A stretch of 45,161 nucleotides of DNA from Minisyncoccota bacterium. Lineage in GTDB: Bacteria; Patescibacteriota; Minisyncoccia; Minisyncoccales; JAQTVQ01. The stretch is from the NCBI GenBank assembly GCA_028706715.1, contig JAQTVQ010000001.1:1-45161 (forward strand), given 5' to 3'. Positions 35,804-45,071 of this stretch are shown here, one piece after another. Under the pieces are notes generated by a model. The model worked only from the letters and a program-made list of their open reading frames with translations. It did no database searches and was not told the DNA's origin. Positions within the stretch are counted from its first letter, which is position 1. Each line of letters begins with the position of its first letter. Both the position numbers and the translations under genes were made by a program.

Positions 35804-36563
35804 TATAAAAAAAATATCCTTAAAAGATGGTCCCTCTTTGGAGCTAGAAATTATATTAAATCCGCTAGAAAAAGACAAAAAAGAGAAAGAAAAAATTGTA
35901 AGCGAGATGAAGGAAGTTACCAAAAAAAGCTGGTCCGATTTTAAAGAAGTAACTTATAAATGGTTTGAACTAGCCGATATGATTTTTATTTTGCGAGATA
36001 AAAACAAAAAACCCGTAGCTTTCAGCGCTAATAAATTTATAGATGAGAAATTGATAATTTTTCTATCAACAATGGTTTTGCCTGAATTCCAAGGATACGG
36101 AATTGCAAAAAAAATGCAAAAGATTGCCGGACAAAAGTTTCTCAGAGATCAAATATTAAAAAATAGCCTAAAATTTTGGAAAAATTTTAAAAGTTTATAT
36201 TTCGCTTATAGAACTCCGAACCCTAGATTAATAAAAGCAGTTCAAAAATATAATTTAGCTCTGCCGATAGACAATTCTAAAAAAATTTCTGATAAAGAAA
36301 AAATTATAGCAAAAAAGGTAGCAGAGATTTTCTCTCCTAATTTAGAGTTTGAAGAAAAAAATTTTGTAATTAAAAGTGCTTTATTAAAAACGAACCCAGA
36401 ATTAATTTATAAAAAAGACCAAATTCCTTGGTCCGGAGATGAAAAAATTGATAAATTTTGCGAAAATCACTTAGATTATAAAAACCAAAAAGGCAATTTA
36501 TTCGTAATAGTAGGACATATAAATTTTTTCCAAAAAATATTTTTCGCGTGTATCCCTCTTTAG
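35790..36563 (+). CDS. Hypothetical protein, weakly GNAT acetyltransferase-like
   Basis: LSTMVLPEFQGYGIAKKMQKIAGQKFL resembles the GNAT acetyl-CoA loop. Confidence 0.45.
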   Translation: MPKNNIKKISLKDGPSLELEIILNPLEKDKKEKEKIVSEMKEVTKKSWSDFKEVTYKWFELADMIFILRDKNKKPVAFSANKFIDEKLIIFLSTMVLPEFQGYGIAKKMQKIAGQKFLRDQILKNSLKFWKNFKSLYFAYRTPNPRLIKAVQKYNLALPIDNSKKISDKEKIIAKKVAEIFSPNLEFEEKNFVIKSALLKTNPELIYKKDQIPWSGDEKIDKFCENHLDYKNQKGNLFVIVGHINFFQKIFFACIPL

Positions 36564-36566
36564 ACT

Positions 36567-38114
36567 ATGTTTTTTTATAATACTTTGTTTGCATTAAATA
36601 TATTTATTAATTTGGCATTAGGAATTTTAGTCTACTCTTACGATAAAAAAAACATTAATAAAATATTTTTTTTACTAATATTATGCGTTCTTCAATGGAC
36701 GACTAGTATTTATTTCTTGTGGTCTGCTGATACCTCGTCAAAAGCTTTTTTATGGGGAAAGCTTTCCTTTATTGGATCAACTTTAGTTCCCGTTCTTCTT
36801 ATATATTTCTTTTACTACTTCCCTAAGCCAGCAAAAAAAATCGTATTTAAATCTCTTTTCCTATTGTTTACAGGACCGCTTTTAATTTATATAGCGTTAT
36901 TTAATAATTTAATAATAAGCGGAGCGAAAATAGAGGACTGGGGAGTAAAAATTATTTTAGGAAAATTATTCATTTTCTTTCCGATATACTTTTTAATTTA
37001 TTTATTTTATAGCTTATATATTTTTTGGATCCAATATAAAAAAAGTTCTGGATTAGAGACAATACAAATAAAATATTTACTTTTCGGATTTTTTTTGACT
37101 GCCACCTGCGCTCTTTTTACAAATATATTATTGCCAATATTTAATATTAATCAATTTGTTGGATACGGGCCGTTAGCTACGGTGTTTTTTGCCTTGTTCA
37201 CCGCATACGCCATAACCAAGCACCAGCTATTTAATATAAAAGTAATAGCCACAGAATTGTTAGTTGGAATAATGGTTATTATGTTGTTTTTTTTGATCCT
37301 TCTAATGCCGAGCGGCTCTTTAAAAATTCTTACTTCAATAGCTCTTGGTCTCTTTCTTATCTTCGGATTTCTTCTCATTAAAGCCACCCATGCCGAGGTT
37401 CGCAGAAAGGAAGAAGCGGAGCGGCTTCTTAAGGCCAAAACAGAATTTCTTTCTATTGCCTCTCACCAGTTGAGAACGCCTCTTACGGCGATTATCGGAT
37501 ATTCTTCAATGTTAAAAGAAGGAGACTACGGCCGGCTGCCGAAAGGAGCTTCGGAAGCAATAAAACATATCAATGATTCATCTCAAAGGATGATAAAATT
37601 GGTAAATGACTTTTTAAGCGTTTCAAGATTGGAAACAGGCAGAACCGTTTTAAAAAAGCGGGATTTTTCTTTAAATGAATTGATAGAACAAGTTGTTTCC
37701 GGATTGAAGCTTAAAGCAAAAGAAAAAAATCTTTATCTTGAATACGAAAAGCAAAAAAATGATAAAATTATAAAAATGGATCCGGAAAAACTGAAAGAAG
37801 CTATCAGCAATCTCATAGACAATTCTATTCATTATACGGAAAGGGGAGGAATAACGGTCTCCTCCAAAACAACTAATTCAAAAATTATTATTACAATCTC
37901 CGATACGGGCGTAGGAATGAGCAGGCAGGAAATATCCGCTCTTTTTGAAAGCTTTTCAAGGGGCAAGGCCGGAAATGAATTGAATACTCAAGGATCCGGC
38001 CTTGGACTGTATATCGCAAAAAAATTCGTGGAAATGCATAATGGCCGAATATGGGCCGAGTCAGAAGGAAAGGACAAAGGATCTTTCTTTCATATAGAAA
38101 TTCCAAATAAATAA
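36567..38114 (+). CDS. Membrane sensor histidine kinase
   Basis: N-terminal 7TM sensor-like region; HisKA FLSIASHQLRTPLTAIIGYSSML; HATPase NLIDNSIHYTERGG, DTGVGMS, GSGLGLYIAKKFVEMHNGRIWAES. Confidence 0.93.
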   Translation: MFFYNTLFALNIFINLALGILVYSYDKKNINKIFFLLILCVLQWTTSIYFLWSADTSSKAFLWGKLSFIGSTLVPVLLIYFFYYFPKPAKKIVFKSLFLLFTGPLLIYIALFNNLIISGAKIEDWGVKIILGKLFIFFPIYFLIYLFYSLYIFWIQYKKSSGLETIQIKYLLFGFFLTATCALFTNILLPIFNINQFVGYGPLATVFFALFTAYAITKHQLFNIKVIATELLVGIMVIMLFFLILLMPSGSLKILTSIALGLFLIFGFLLIKATHAEVRRKEEAERLLKAKTEFLSIASHQLRTPLTAIIGYSSMLKEGDYGRLPKGASEAIKHINDSSQRMIKLVNDFLSVSRLETGRTVLKKRDFSLNELIEQVVSGLKLKAKEKNLYLEYEKQKNDKIIKMDPEKLKEAISNLIDNSIHYTERGGITVSSKTTNSKIIITISDTGVGMSRQEISALFESFSRGKAGNELNTQGSGLGLYIAKKFVEMHNGRIWAESEGKDKGSFFHIEIPNK

Positions 38115-38115
38115 A

Positions 38116-39132
38116 ATGACTTTTTTTAGCTTTTCAGCCTTATTTAATTTTTTCATAAGCTTAATTTTGGGAGGCTTGATTTTTTTTAAAGACAGAAAGA
38201 GGAAAGAAAGCCGGCTTTTTGCTTATTGGGCCCTTTCTATTGTTGTTTGGAGTATAGGCTATTATTTTTGGCAAATTGCCTCTGATAAAGCTTCCGCTCT
38301 TTTTTGGTGCCGTTTTTTAACTGTCGGATCTGTTTTTATTTCCATTTGCTACTTCCATTTTGTCGCTTCTATATTAAAAATAACTGAAAAGAATAAATTA
38401 TTAATTTTCTTTTCTTATATTTTCGCGATATTTCTTTCATTGGCGTCCGCTTTTACGCCGTATATGGTCAAAGAAGTGGCTCCAAGGCTATTTTTTGAAT
38501 TTTGGCCGATTGCGGGAAGCTTATATAAATATTTCTTGCTATTGTTTTTTGGACTTTTTGGATACGCATGGCTGGTTTTATATCTTGCTTTTAAAAAAAT
38601 CTCCACGAAACCGGAAAAAATCCCTTTAAGATTTCTGCTTTTTGGAGTTTTTTTCGGAGTAATCGGCGGGTCAACGAATTTTCCCCTATGGTATGATATT
38701 CCGGTCGCGCCTTATGGAAATATCGCTGTCTCTATTTTCCTGGCAATAACAGCCGGCGGACTGATAAGATACCAGCTTCTGAATGTAAAGGCTATTTTGA
38801 CTGAAATTTTGGTAGTTACGATGGGTCTAACGCTTGCAGTTTTTCCCTTCTTCATTACAGAGCAAAAAATTAAAATTGCCGCAACAACCATTTTTATTTT
38901 TTTCTGCTTTGTCGGATACCTCCTTATTAAAGCAACTCTGAATGAAATTGCCGCGAAAGAAGGACTGGAAGAAAAAGTCAAAGAGCGCACCAAAGAGCTT
39001 GAGGCTAGCAAAAAAATAGCCGAAGAAAGAGCCGAAGAGCTGGAAAGGTGGTACAAGCTGACCATCGGCAGGGAGTTAAGGATGGCGGAGCTGAAAGAAA
39101 AGATAAAAGAGATGGAGGATAAAGGGAATTAA
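38116..39132 (+). CDS. 7TM histidine-kinase-N-terminal-like sensor without kinase domain
   Basis: Membrane region as in 36567..38114; ends in coiled coil VKERTKELEASKKIAEERAEELERWYKLTIGRELRMAELKEKIKEMEDKGN. Confidence 0.8.
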   Translation: MTFFSFSALFNFFISLILGGLIFFKDRKRKESRLFAYWALSIVVWSIGYYFWQIASDKASALFWCRFLTVGSVFISICYFHFVASILKITEKNKLLIFFSYIFAIFLSLASAFTPYMVKEVAPRLFFEFWPIAGSLYKYFLLLFFGLFGYAWLVLYLAFKKISTKPEKIPLRFLLFGVFFGVIGGSTNFPLWYDIPVAPYGNIAVSIFLAITAGGLIRYQLLNVKAILTEILVVTMGLTLAVFPFFITEQKIKIAATTIFIFFCFVGYLLIKATLNEIAAKEGLEEKVKERTKELEASKKIAEERAEELERWYKLTIGRELRMAELKEKIKEMEDKGN

Positions 39133-39232
39133 GCAAGAAGGGGCGTATAGCCCTTTTTTGTTGCAAAAAAGGGGATAAAAGTGTAAATTTACAATAAAAT
39201 AGCGATGGACTATAATAATTAAAAACAATCAT

Positions 39233-39607
39233 ATGCCAAAGCTAAAAATATTAGTTGTTGAAGACGAACAGATATTGGCGGAAATGTATCAGGATAAATT
39301 TAAGAAAGAAGGGTTTGAAGTTATTGCGGCAAAAGACGGAAAAGAGGGAATAAAAATGATGAGAGAGCAAAAACCCGCCTTGGTCCTGCTGGACATTCTC
39401 TTACCCAATGAGAATGGAATTGATTTTTTGAAAAAACAGAAAAAAGATCCGGAACTTTCTTCCATTCCCATCATAGTTTTTTCCAATTTTGACGATCCGG
39501 AAACGAAAAAAGAAACCCTTGATTTGGGAGTAAAGGAATATTTAATCAAGTCCAACCACAATCCGAGAGAGATTGTTGAACAAATAAAAAAATATATTAA
39601 AAAATAG
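39233..39607 (+). CDS. Single-domain response regulator
   Basis: KILVVEDEQILAEMY, ALVLLDILLPNENG, IIVFSN, GVKEYLIKS. Confidence 0.93.
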   Translation: MPKLKILVVEDEQILAEMYQDKFKKEGFEVIAAKDGKEGIKMMREQKPALVLLDILLPNENGIDFLKKQKKDPELSSIPIIVFSNFDDPETKKETLDLGVKEYLIKSNHNPREIVEQIKKYIKK

Positions 39608-39641
39608 AATTATCGCTTTAAGACAATAAACAGTTTTTAAT

Positions 39642-41009
39642 ATGGAAAGAATCCTCATAAGCGAAACGCCGAAATTCATCGGACAAAAAGTAAAAATTTG
39701 CGGCTGGATAGACACAGTCAGATCTCACGGGAAGATCATTTTTTTTGATTTAAGAGACCGGAGCGGAACGGCCCAGCTTGTTTTTGTCCCAAAAAACAAT
39801 GAAGAAACAAACGATTTGGCAAAAAAAATAAGCTCTGAATGGGCGGTTGAAATAGAGGGAGAAGTCAAACAAAGGCCGGAAAAAATGGTAAACGAAAAAT
39901 TGGCTACCGGACAGGTAGAAATTTCCATTGAAAGCTTGAAAACGCTGGCCGAGTCGGAAGTTCTTCCTTTTGACATAAAAGATCTCAACGCATCTTTGCC
40001 GACAATTTTAGACTATCGGCCCTTAACGCTAAGAAATGAAAAAATTAAAGCCGTTTTCAAGCTTCAAGAAGAGGTTATCAACTCTTTCAGAAAAACATTG
40101 TCTGAAATGGGCTTTACGGAATTTCAATCTCCAAGCATAGTTCCATTGGCCCCCGAGGGAGGGGCCGAGCTTTTTCGCTTGGATTATTTTGAATACAGCG
40201 CCTATCTCGCTCAAAGCCCTCAAGTTTACAAACAGATATTAGTCGGAGTTTTTGAAAGGGTTTTTACCGTTACTCAAGCTTATAGGGCGGAGCCAAGCAT
40301 GACCACCCGCCATCTCTGTGAATTTACCAGTTTGGACGCGGAAATGGGATTTATAGATTCATGGGAAGATCTTATGGATGTGATAGAAGCGGTAACTAAA
40401 AATATTTTCGCTGATTTGCAAAAAAACCGCGCTGAAGAGCTAAAAATATTCAATCCCTCCATGCCGGATCTTGGCGTTAGCTTTCCCAGGATAAAAATGC
40501 GCGAAGCGCAAAAAATTATTTTGGAAAGAACCGGCAGAGACAACACGAAAGAGCCCGACCTCCAGCCGGAGGACGAAAAAGAAATATGCAGATACGCCAA
40601 AGAAAAACACGGATCAGACTTAATCTTTGTCACTCACTATCCGACGAAAAAAAGGCCTTTTTACACTTTTGCAGACCCAAAAGATCCCGAATACACTCTA
40701 AGTTTTGATTTGCTTTACAACGGCGTGGAGCTGATTAGCGGAGGCCAAAGGATTAACGATTACAATAAGCTGGTGGACAATATTAAAAAATGGGGTAATG
40801 ATCCTAAAAATTTTGAATATTATCTCCAGGCGTTCAAATATGGAATGCCGCCCGAGGGAGGGTTCGCTTTCGGAGCAGAAAGAATTATAAAACAGCTTTT
40901 AGGATTGGAAAATGTCAGGGAAGCGGCCATTTTTCCGCGCGATATGGAGCGCATAGACCAAAGGCTGTCCGTCTTGCAGGAAGACAAGAAAAAATCAAAA
41001 AAAGAATAA
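39642..41009 (+). CDS. aspS: Aspartate--tRNA ligase, archaeal-type (possibly non-discriminating)
   Basis: 455 aa without bacterial GAD insertion; PEGGAELFRLDYFEYSAYLAQSPQVYKQILVGVFERVFTVTQAYRAE, C-terminal GFAFGAERIIKQLLGLENVREAAIFPRD. Confidence 0.88.
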   Translation: MERILISETPKFIGQKVKICGWIDTVRSHGKIIFFDLRDRSGTAQLVFVPKNNEETNDLAKKISSEWAVEIEGEVKQRPEKMVNEKLATGQVEISIESLKTLAESEVLPFDIKDLNASLPTILDYRPLTLRNEKIKAVFKLQEEVINSFRKTLSEMGFTEFQSPSIVPLAPEGGAELFRLDYFEYSAYLAQSPQVYKQILVGVFERVFTVTQAYRAEPSMTTRHLCEFTSLDAEMGFIDSWEDLMDVIEAVTKNIFADLQKNRAEELKIFNPSMPDLGVSFPRIKMREAQKIILERTGRDNTKEPDLQPEDEKEICRYAKEKHGSDLIFVTHYPTKKRPFYTFADPKDPEYTLSFDLLYNGVELISGGQRINDYNKLVDNIKKWGNDPKNFEYYLQAFKYGMPPEGGFAFGAERIIKQLLGLENVREAAIFPRDMERIDQRLSVLQEDKKKSKKE

Positions 41010-41015
41010 AAGAAT

Positions 41016-41993
41016 ATGGAAAAAACAAATCAAGATTTGAAAAATTTTTTAATTTTAGGAGGGGCAATGGCCTTTTCTTTGTTCTTTATCTTGACCCAAT
41101 GGCATTTTTCAAGCCGCATAATGACGGCTCAAATAGTCCAGCCGGACAATCAAGAAAAAATAGATGAAGAAATTAAAAATCTTCCGCAGAAAGAAATAAC
41201 TCCCATAAAAATAAAGTCGGCTCCGATACTGGAAACGGGATCCAAAGCCGCCATCTCTCTGCTTTTTCGGCCGGAAAAGCAAAACCTCCCGCCTAGAATA
41301 CTTTTTGAGAAAGAAATTAACAAGGCTCTGCCTATCGCCTCTATCAGCAAGCTGATGACAGCCGTTGTCGCTTTAGAAAATTATCCTTTGCAATCAGAGA
41401 TAAAGATAACCGAAGAATCAGTAAATCAAGAAGGAGAATCGGGCCGCTTGAAAGCCGGCGAGACATTACTGATGGAAAGCTTGCTCCATATTATGCTGAT
41501 GGAATCCAGCAATGATGCCGCCGAAGCGATAGCCCGAAGCGAAGAAAAAGAAAATTTCGTTTCTTTAATGAACAAAAAAGCTAAAGAAATCGGACTGGAA
41601 AAAACTTTTTTTGTAAATCCCAGCGGTTTGGATCCGGAAACAGAAGGAACGCCGAATATTTCTTCCGCTCTTGATTTGGCAAAATTAATAATTTATATAC
41701 AAAAAAACCATCCTCTTATCGGAGAAATACTTTCCAAAAAAGATTACATCTTAAATTCTTCCGACGGACAGTTCCACCACAGTCTGGTCAGCACCAATTC
41801 TCTTTTATACAACAGCCAAACTGTTTGGGGAAAAACCGGTTATACAAAAAAAGCCAACGGCTGCATGGTTAATTTAATGCGCCCGCAAACAGGCGGCGAC
41901 TCAATAATAATCAACATAATTTTGGGAGCAGACGACAGATTTTACGAAATGCAAAAGCTGTCCGATTGGTTAAATAATTCTTTTGTTTGGTAA
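41016..41993 (+). CDS. D-alanyl-D-alanine carboxypeptidase-like (S11 peptidase)
   Basis: SISKLM (SxxK), SSNDAAEAIAR (SxN), VWGKTGYTKKANGC (KTG). Confidence 0.87.
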   Translation: MEKTNQDLKNFLILGGAMAFSLFFILTQWHFSSRIMTAQIVQPDNQEKIDEEIKNLPQKEITPIKIKSAPILETGSKAAISLLFRPEKQNLPPRILFEKEINKALPIASISKLMTAVVALENYPLQSEIKITEESVNQEGESGRLKAGETLLMESLLHIMLMESSNDAAEAIARSEEKENFVSLMNKKAKEIGLEKTFFVNPSGLDPETEGTPNISSALDLAKLIIYIQKNHPLIGEILSKKDYILNSSDGQFHHSLVSTNSLLYNSQTVWGKTGYTKKANGCMVNLMRPQTGGDSIIINIILGADDRFYEMQKLSDWLNNSFVW

Positions 41994-43087
41994 TGACCCT
42001 TCTAACATTTGATTTAATCAGGATACTGGTTTTATCCGCCTTGTCTTCAATGGCGGCAATGTTTTTCGCTCCTTTTTTAATTAAATTTCTTTGCAAAATA
42101 AATTTTTGGAAAAAAAACGCGAGGACAAAATCAATTGACGGATCAGACGCAGAGATAGTGAATTCTTTGAACAAGGAGAGGGAAGTCTGCGTTCCGAGAG
42201 GAGGAGGCATTTTAATTTGGGGCACGGTTTTGGCCATAACCTTTTTGTTTTTCTTTCTTTCTTTTATAGACAACCCATGGTGGCTGAAAAAATTTGATTT
42301 GCTTTCCCGCGAAGGAACATGGCTGCCGCTGTTTACTCTTGTTTCCGCTTCCATTTTAGGGCTGGTTGACGACACTTTAACCGTTTACGGCAAAGGAAAA
42401 TACATAGGAGGCGGCTTGAGCTTTTGGAGAAGGCTGGCCGTTGTTTCCTTAATAGGATTGGTAGGAGGATGGTGGTTTTATTATAAATTGGGATGGGAAA
42501 CCATTCACATTCCTTTGTTTTTTAATTTTCCGGAAGGAATAGACGTTTCCATCGGAATACTTTATATCCCTCTCTTTGTAGTTGTAATGATCGCCAGCTG
42601 GGCCGGAGGAGTTATTGACGGCATAGACGGACTTTCCGGGGGAATTTTTGCTTCAATCTTTGGCGCGTTTACGATTATCTCTTTTGTCGGAGGAAATTAC
42701 GACTTGGCCGCTTTTTGCGCTATTATTTGCGGAACATTATTCGCTTTTCTTTGGTTCAACATACCTCCCGCCAAATTCTATATGGGAGAGACCGGAAGCC
42801 TGGGACTGACTTCAACAATGACGGTTGTCGCCTTTCTTACGGACTCGGTTATAGTGCTTCCCATCATCGCCGGATTGATGGTTGTTGAAGTCGGATCCAT
42901 TATCCTGCAGCTGTTGTCCAAAAAGCTGCGCCATAAAAAAATATGGCTTTGCACTCCCATTCACCACCATTTCCAAGCCAAAGGATGGTCTTCTCCTCAA
43001 GTGACTATGAGATTTTGGATAATCAGTCTTGTCTTGGCTTTTTTGGGCACTGTTTTAAGATTAATGAGCGGTTACGGAAATGGCTAA
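41987..43087 (+). CDS. mraY: Phospho-N-acetylmuramoyl-pentapeptide-transferase
   Basis: GVIDGIDGLSGGIF, YMGETGSLGLTSTMTVVAFLTDSV, CTPIHHHFQAKGW. Confidence 0.92.
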   Translation: MVMTLLTFDLIRILVLSALSSMAAMFFAPFLIKFLCKINFWKKNARTKSIDGSDAEIVNSLNKEREVCVPRGGGILIWGTVLAITFLFFFLSFIDNPWWLKKFDLLSREGTWLPLFTLVSASILGLVDDTLTVYGKGKYIGGGLSFWRRLAVVSLIGLVGGWWFYYKLGWETIHIPLFFNFPEGIDVSIGILYIPLFVVVMIASWAGGVIDGIDGLSGGIFASIFGAFTIISFVGGNYDLAAFCAIICGTLFAFLWFNIPPAKFYMGETGSLGLTSTMTVVAFLTDSVIVLPIIAGLMVVEVGSIILQLLSKKLRHKKIWLCTPIHHHFQAKGWSSPQVTMRFWIISLVLAFLGTVLRLMSGYGNG

Positions 43088-44507
43088 TTTGCCGTCTTTA
43101 AGGAGAAAACACCCCTCTTTCGTTTATGAAAAATATGAATGGAATATTTCAAGGAAAGGGCTTGAAATTTTTTTTGATTTTCGGCTGGAACCGGACATAA
43201 AATTTAGGCCAAAGATTTTAATTGAAAGAGCGGACGCAAAACAAATTGAAAGAATGGGAAAGCAAAACTTGAACAACTTGGTTTTTAACCTCGGACTGGC
43301 GGAAATGATAAGCTATTGGAAAGCGGCTTGCCCTCCCGAGATTATAATCAATGCCGGACCGCTCAACACCGAACAAAAAAGATGGTGGAAATGGCTGGCA
43401 ATAAACGGACTGGGCCAATTTTTTTACGAAAACAAAATTAATTTTCTTGAATCTGGCTTCTTAAAAATAACAGCCGCAAGAACCGTAAAAAATGAATTGT
43501 CCGATTCGTCTAAACTGAAAACGGACGAAAAAATACTGGTTCCAATAGGGGGAGGGAAAGACTCGGCTGCAACATTGGAAATTTTAAAACAAGAGCAAAA
43601 AGATTTGGTATGTTTTGCTTTAAATCCGGCAGAAGAAACTGTAAAAACAATAAAAGCCGCAGGATGCAAAAATCCTATTTTCGCGCAAAGAAAGATAGAC
43701 TCAAAACTTATTGAGCTGAATCAAAAAGGTTATTTGAACGGACATACTCCTTTCTCCGCTTATTTGGCTTTTTTGACAACTTTGACGGCCGCTATTTTTG
43801 GCTGCCGGCATATTGCCGTCTCAAACGAAAGAAGCTCAAACGAAGCCACTTTGAAATATTTAGGCAAAAATATAAATCATCAATGGTCAAAAACTTTTTC
43901 TTTTGAAAAGTCTTTCAAAAATTATTCCCGCAAGCATCTAACAGAACAAATCGGCTATTTCAGTTTTTTGCGGCCTCTTTATGAAATACAAATAGCTGAA
44001 ATTTTTTCTTCATTTAAAAAATACCACCCGATTTTTTTAAGCTGCAACGAAGCGCATAAAACTTACTCCGGAACAAAAAAACCGGCCGGCAAATGGTGCT
44101 GCGGCTGCTCCAAGTGCCTTTTTGCTTTTATTATCCTTTACCCGTTTCTTGGAGAAAAAGAAACCGTAAAAATATTCGGAGAAAATTTATTTGAAAATAA
44201 AAAATTGCTGGAAACAGCCAAAGAGCTGACAGGGGAAAAAGATGCAAAGCCCTTAGAGTGCGTAGGGACAAGAAAAGAAAGCAACATCGCTTTCTATTTA
44301 AGCTTGATAGAAGCAAGAGAAAAAAGCCCGGGAAAAAATTTGCCTTTTTTGCTTGATTATTTTGAAAAAAATATTTTTCCAAAAAATAAAAAATGGGAAA
44401 AAGACGCTAGGAAGATAATGTCTTCTTGGAATAAACAAAACAATCTGCCAAAAAGCTTTGATAAAATTTTAAAAAAGCATCTTTTTTCCAAACAAAAAAC
44501 GCCCTAG
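43080..44507 (+). CDS. murL: MurL-like UDP-MurNAc-L-Ala-L-Glu epimerase
   Basis: PP-loop-like ILVPIGGGKDSAATLEIL, NGHTPFSAYLAFLTTLTAAIFGCRHIAVSNERSSNEAT, KWCCGCSKCLFAFIIL; directly after mraY with overlap. Confidence 0.75.
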   Translation: MANLPSLRRKHPSFVYEKYEWNISRKGLEIFFDFRLEPDIKFRPKILIERADAKQIERMGKQNLNNLVFNLGLAEMISYWKAACPPEIIINAGPLNTEQKRWWKWLAINGLGQFFYENKINFLESGFLKITAARTVKNELSDSSKLKTDEKILVPIGGGKDSAATLEILKQEQKDLVCFALNPAEETVKTIKAAGCKNPIFAQRKIDSKLIELNQKGYLNGHTPFSAYLAFLTTLTAAIFGCRHIAVSNERSSNEATLKYLGKNINHQWSKTFSFEKSFKNYSRKHLTEQIGYFSFLRPLYEIQIAEIFSSFKKYHPIFLSCNEAHKTYSGTKKPAGKWCCGCSKCLFAFIILYPFLGEKETVKIFGENLFENKKLLETAKELTGEKDAKPLECVGTRKESNIAFYLSLIEAREKSPGKNLPFLLDYFEKNIFPKNKKWEKDARKIMSSWNKQNNLPKSFDKILKKHLFSKQKTP

Positions 44508-44516
44508 GGCGTTTTT
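44495..44516. terminator. Bidirectional terminator, 22-bp perfect palindrome
   Basis: aaaaacgccctagggcgttttt between convergent murL and 44515..44856; contains the murL stop. Confidence 0.85.
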
Positions 44517-44856
44517 ACTGCCTAAAACCGTAATATACGGTTTTAGGATTCTCAAAGGCATTTATTCTCCTCCCAATCCCTTTGGAGAAATTGGAGTTTA
44601 AATACCTTAGACACAAGGAACTTGCAAACTCTTCGCTTTCCTTGTGTCCAACAGACTCTGGAAAAGCCTGCTTGGCAATTTGCCTCAAAGAAAGCATTCT
44701 TTGAGGCTTTTCCAGTTTGGCTTTTTTTAGAACTTTTCGGACTCTTATCATAGTCCAAAAGTTCCAAAATTTTTCATCTCTCTCAAGGAAGAGAACTTGC
44801 TCTTTTCCTTTGAAATATGGCCTGCTGGTTTTTATGGGACAAATTTTTGTTTCCAT
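44515..44856 (-). CDS. Hypothetical protein (start METKICPIKTSRPYFKGKEQ)
   Basis: Open frame downstream of a consensus promoter on the minus strand; the longer ORF start (44955) lies upstream of that promoter. Confidence 0.5.
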   Translation of the reverse strand: METKICPIKTSRPYFKGKEQVLFLERDEKFWNFWTMIRVRKVLKKAKLEKPQRMLSLRQIAKQAFPESVGHKESEEFASSLCLRYLNSNFSKGIGRRINAFENPKTVYYGFRQ

Positions 44857-44905
44857 TTTTTTTAAATTTACTTTCAACCGGTAGACGAGCCGATTGTTAA
44901 AATAA

Positions 44906-44934
44906 ATTATAAACACAAAACCACACTTTGTCAA
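44906..44934 (-). promoter_or_regulatory. Consensus sigma70 promoter
   Basis: Minus strand TTGACA (44934-44929), 17-nt spacer, TATAAT (44911-44906). Confidence 0.8.
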
Positions 44935-44951
44935 GCTCGCCGCAAGTAAAT

Positions 44952-45040
44952 TCAATTCTGAAGTGCAACACCCGTTAGCTCATAGAATACCTCATAAGGC
45001 GCCTTCCGCAGTTTTGAGATATTCGGCGAACAAAGCAGCT
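44952..45040 (-). pseudogene. Remnant of IS30-like transposase C-terminus
   Basis: Minus strand reads KLLCSPNISKLRKAPYEVFYELTGVALQN*, resembling IS30-family C-termini (TPYEVF...GVAL); upstream part absent. Confidence 0.45.
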
Positions 45041-45048
45041 TTTACGAA

Positions 45049-45071
45049 AAATCCGCCTTAATGGCGGATTT
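45049..45071. terminator. Hairpin/terminator
   Basis: aaatccgcc-ttaat-ggcggattt-a. Confidence 0.55.
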
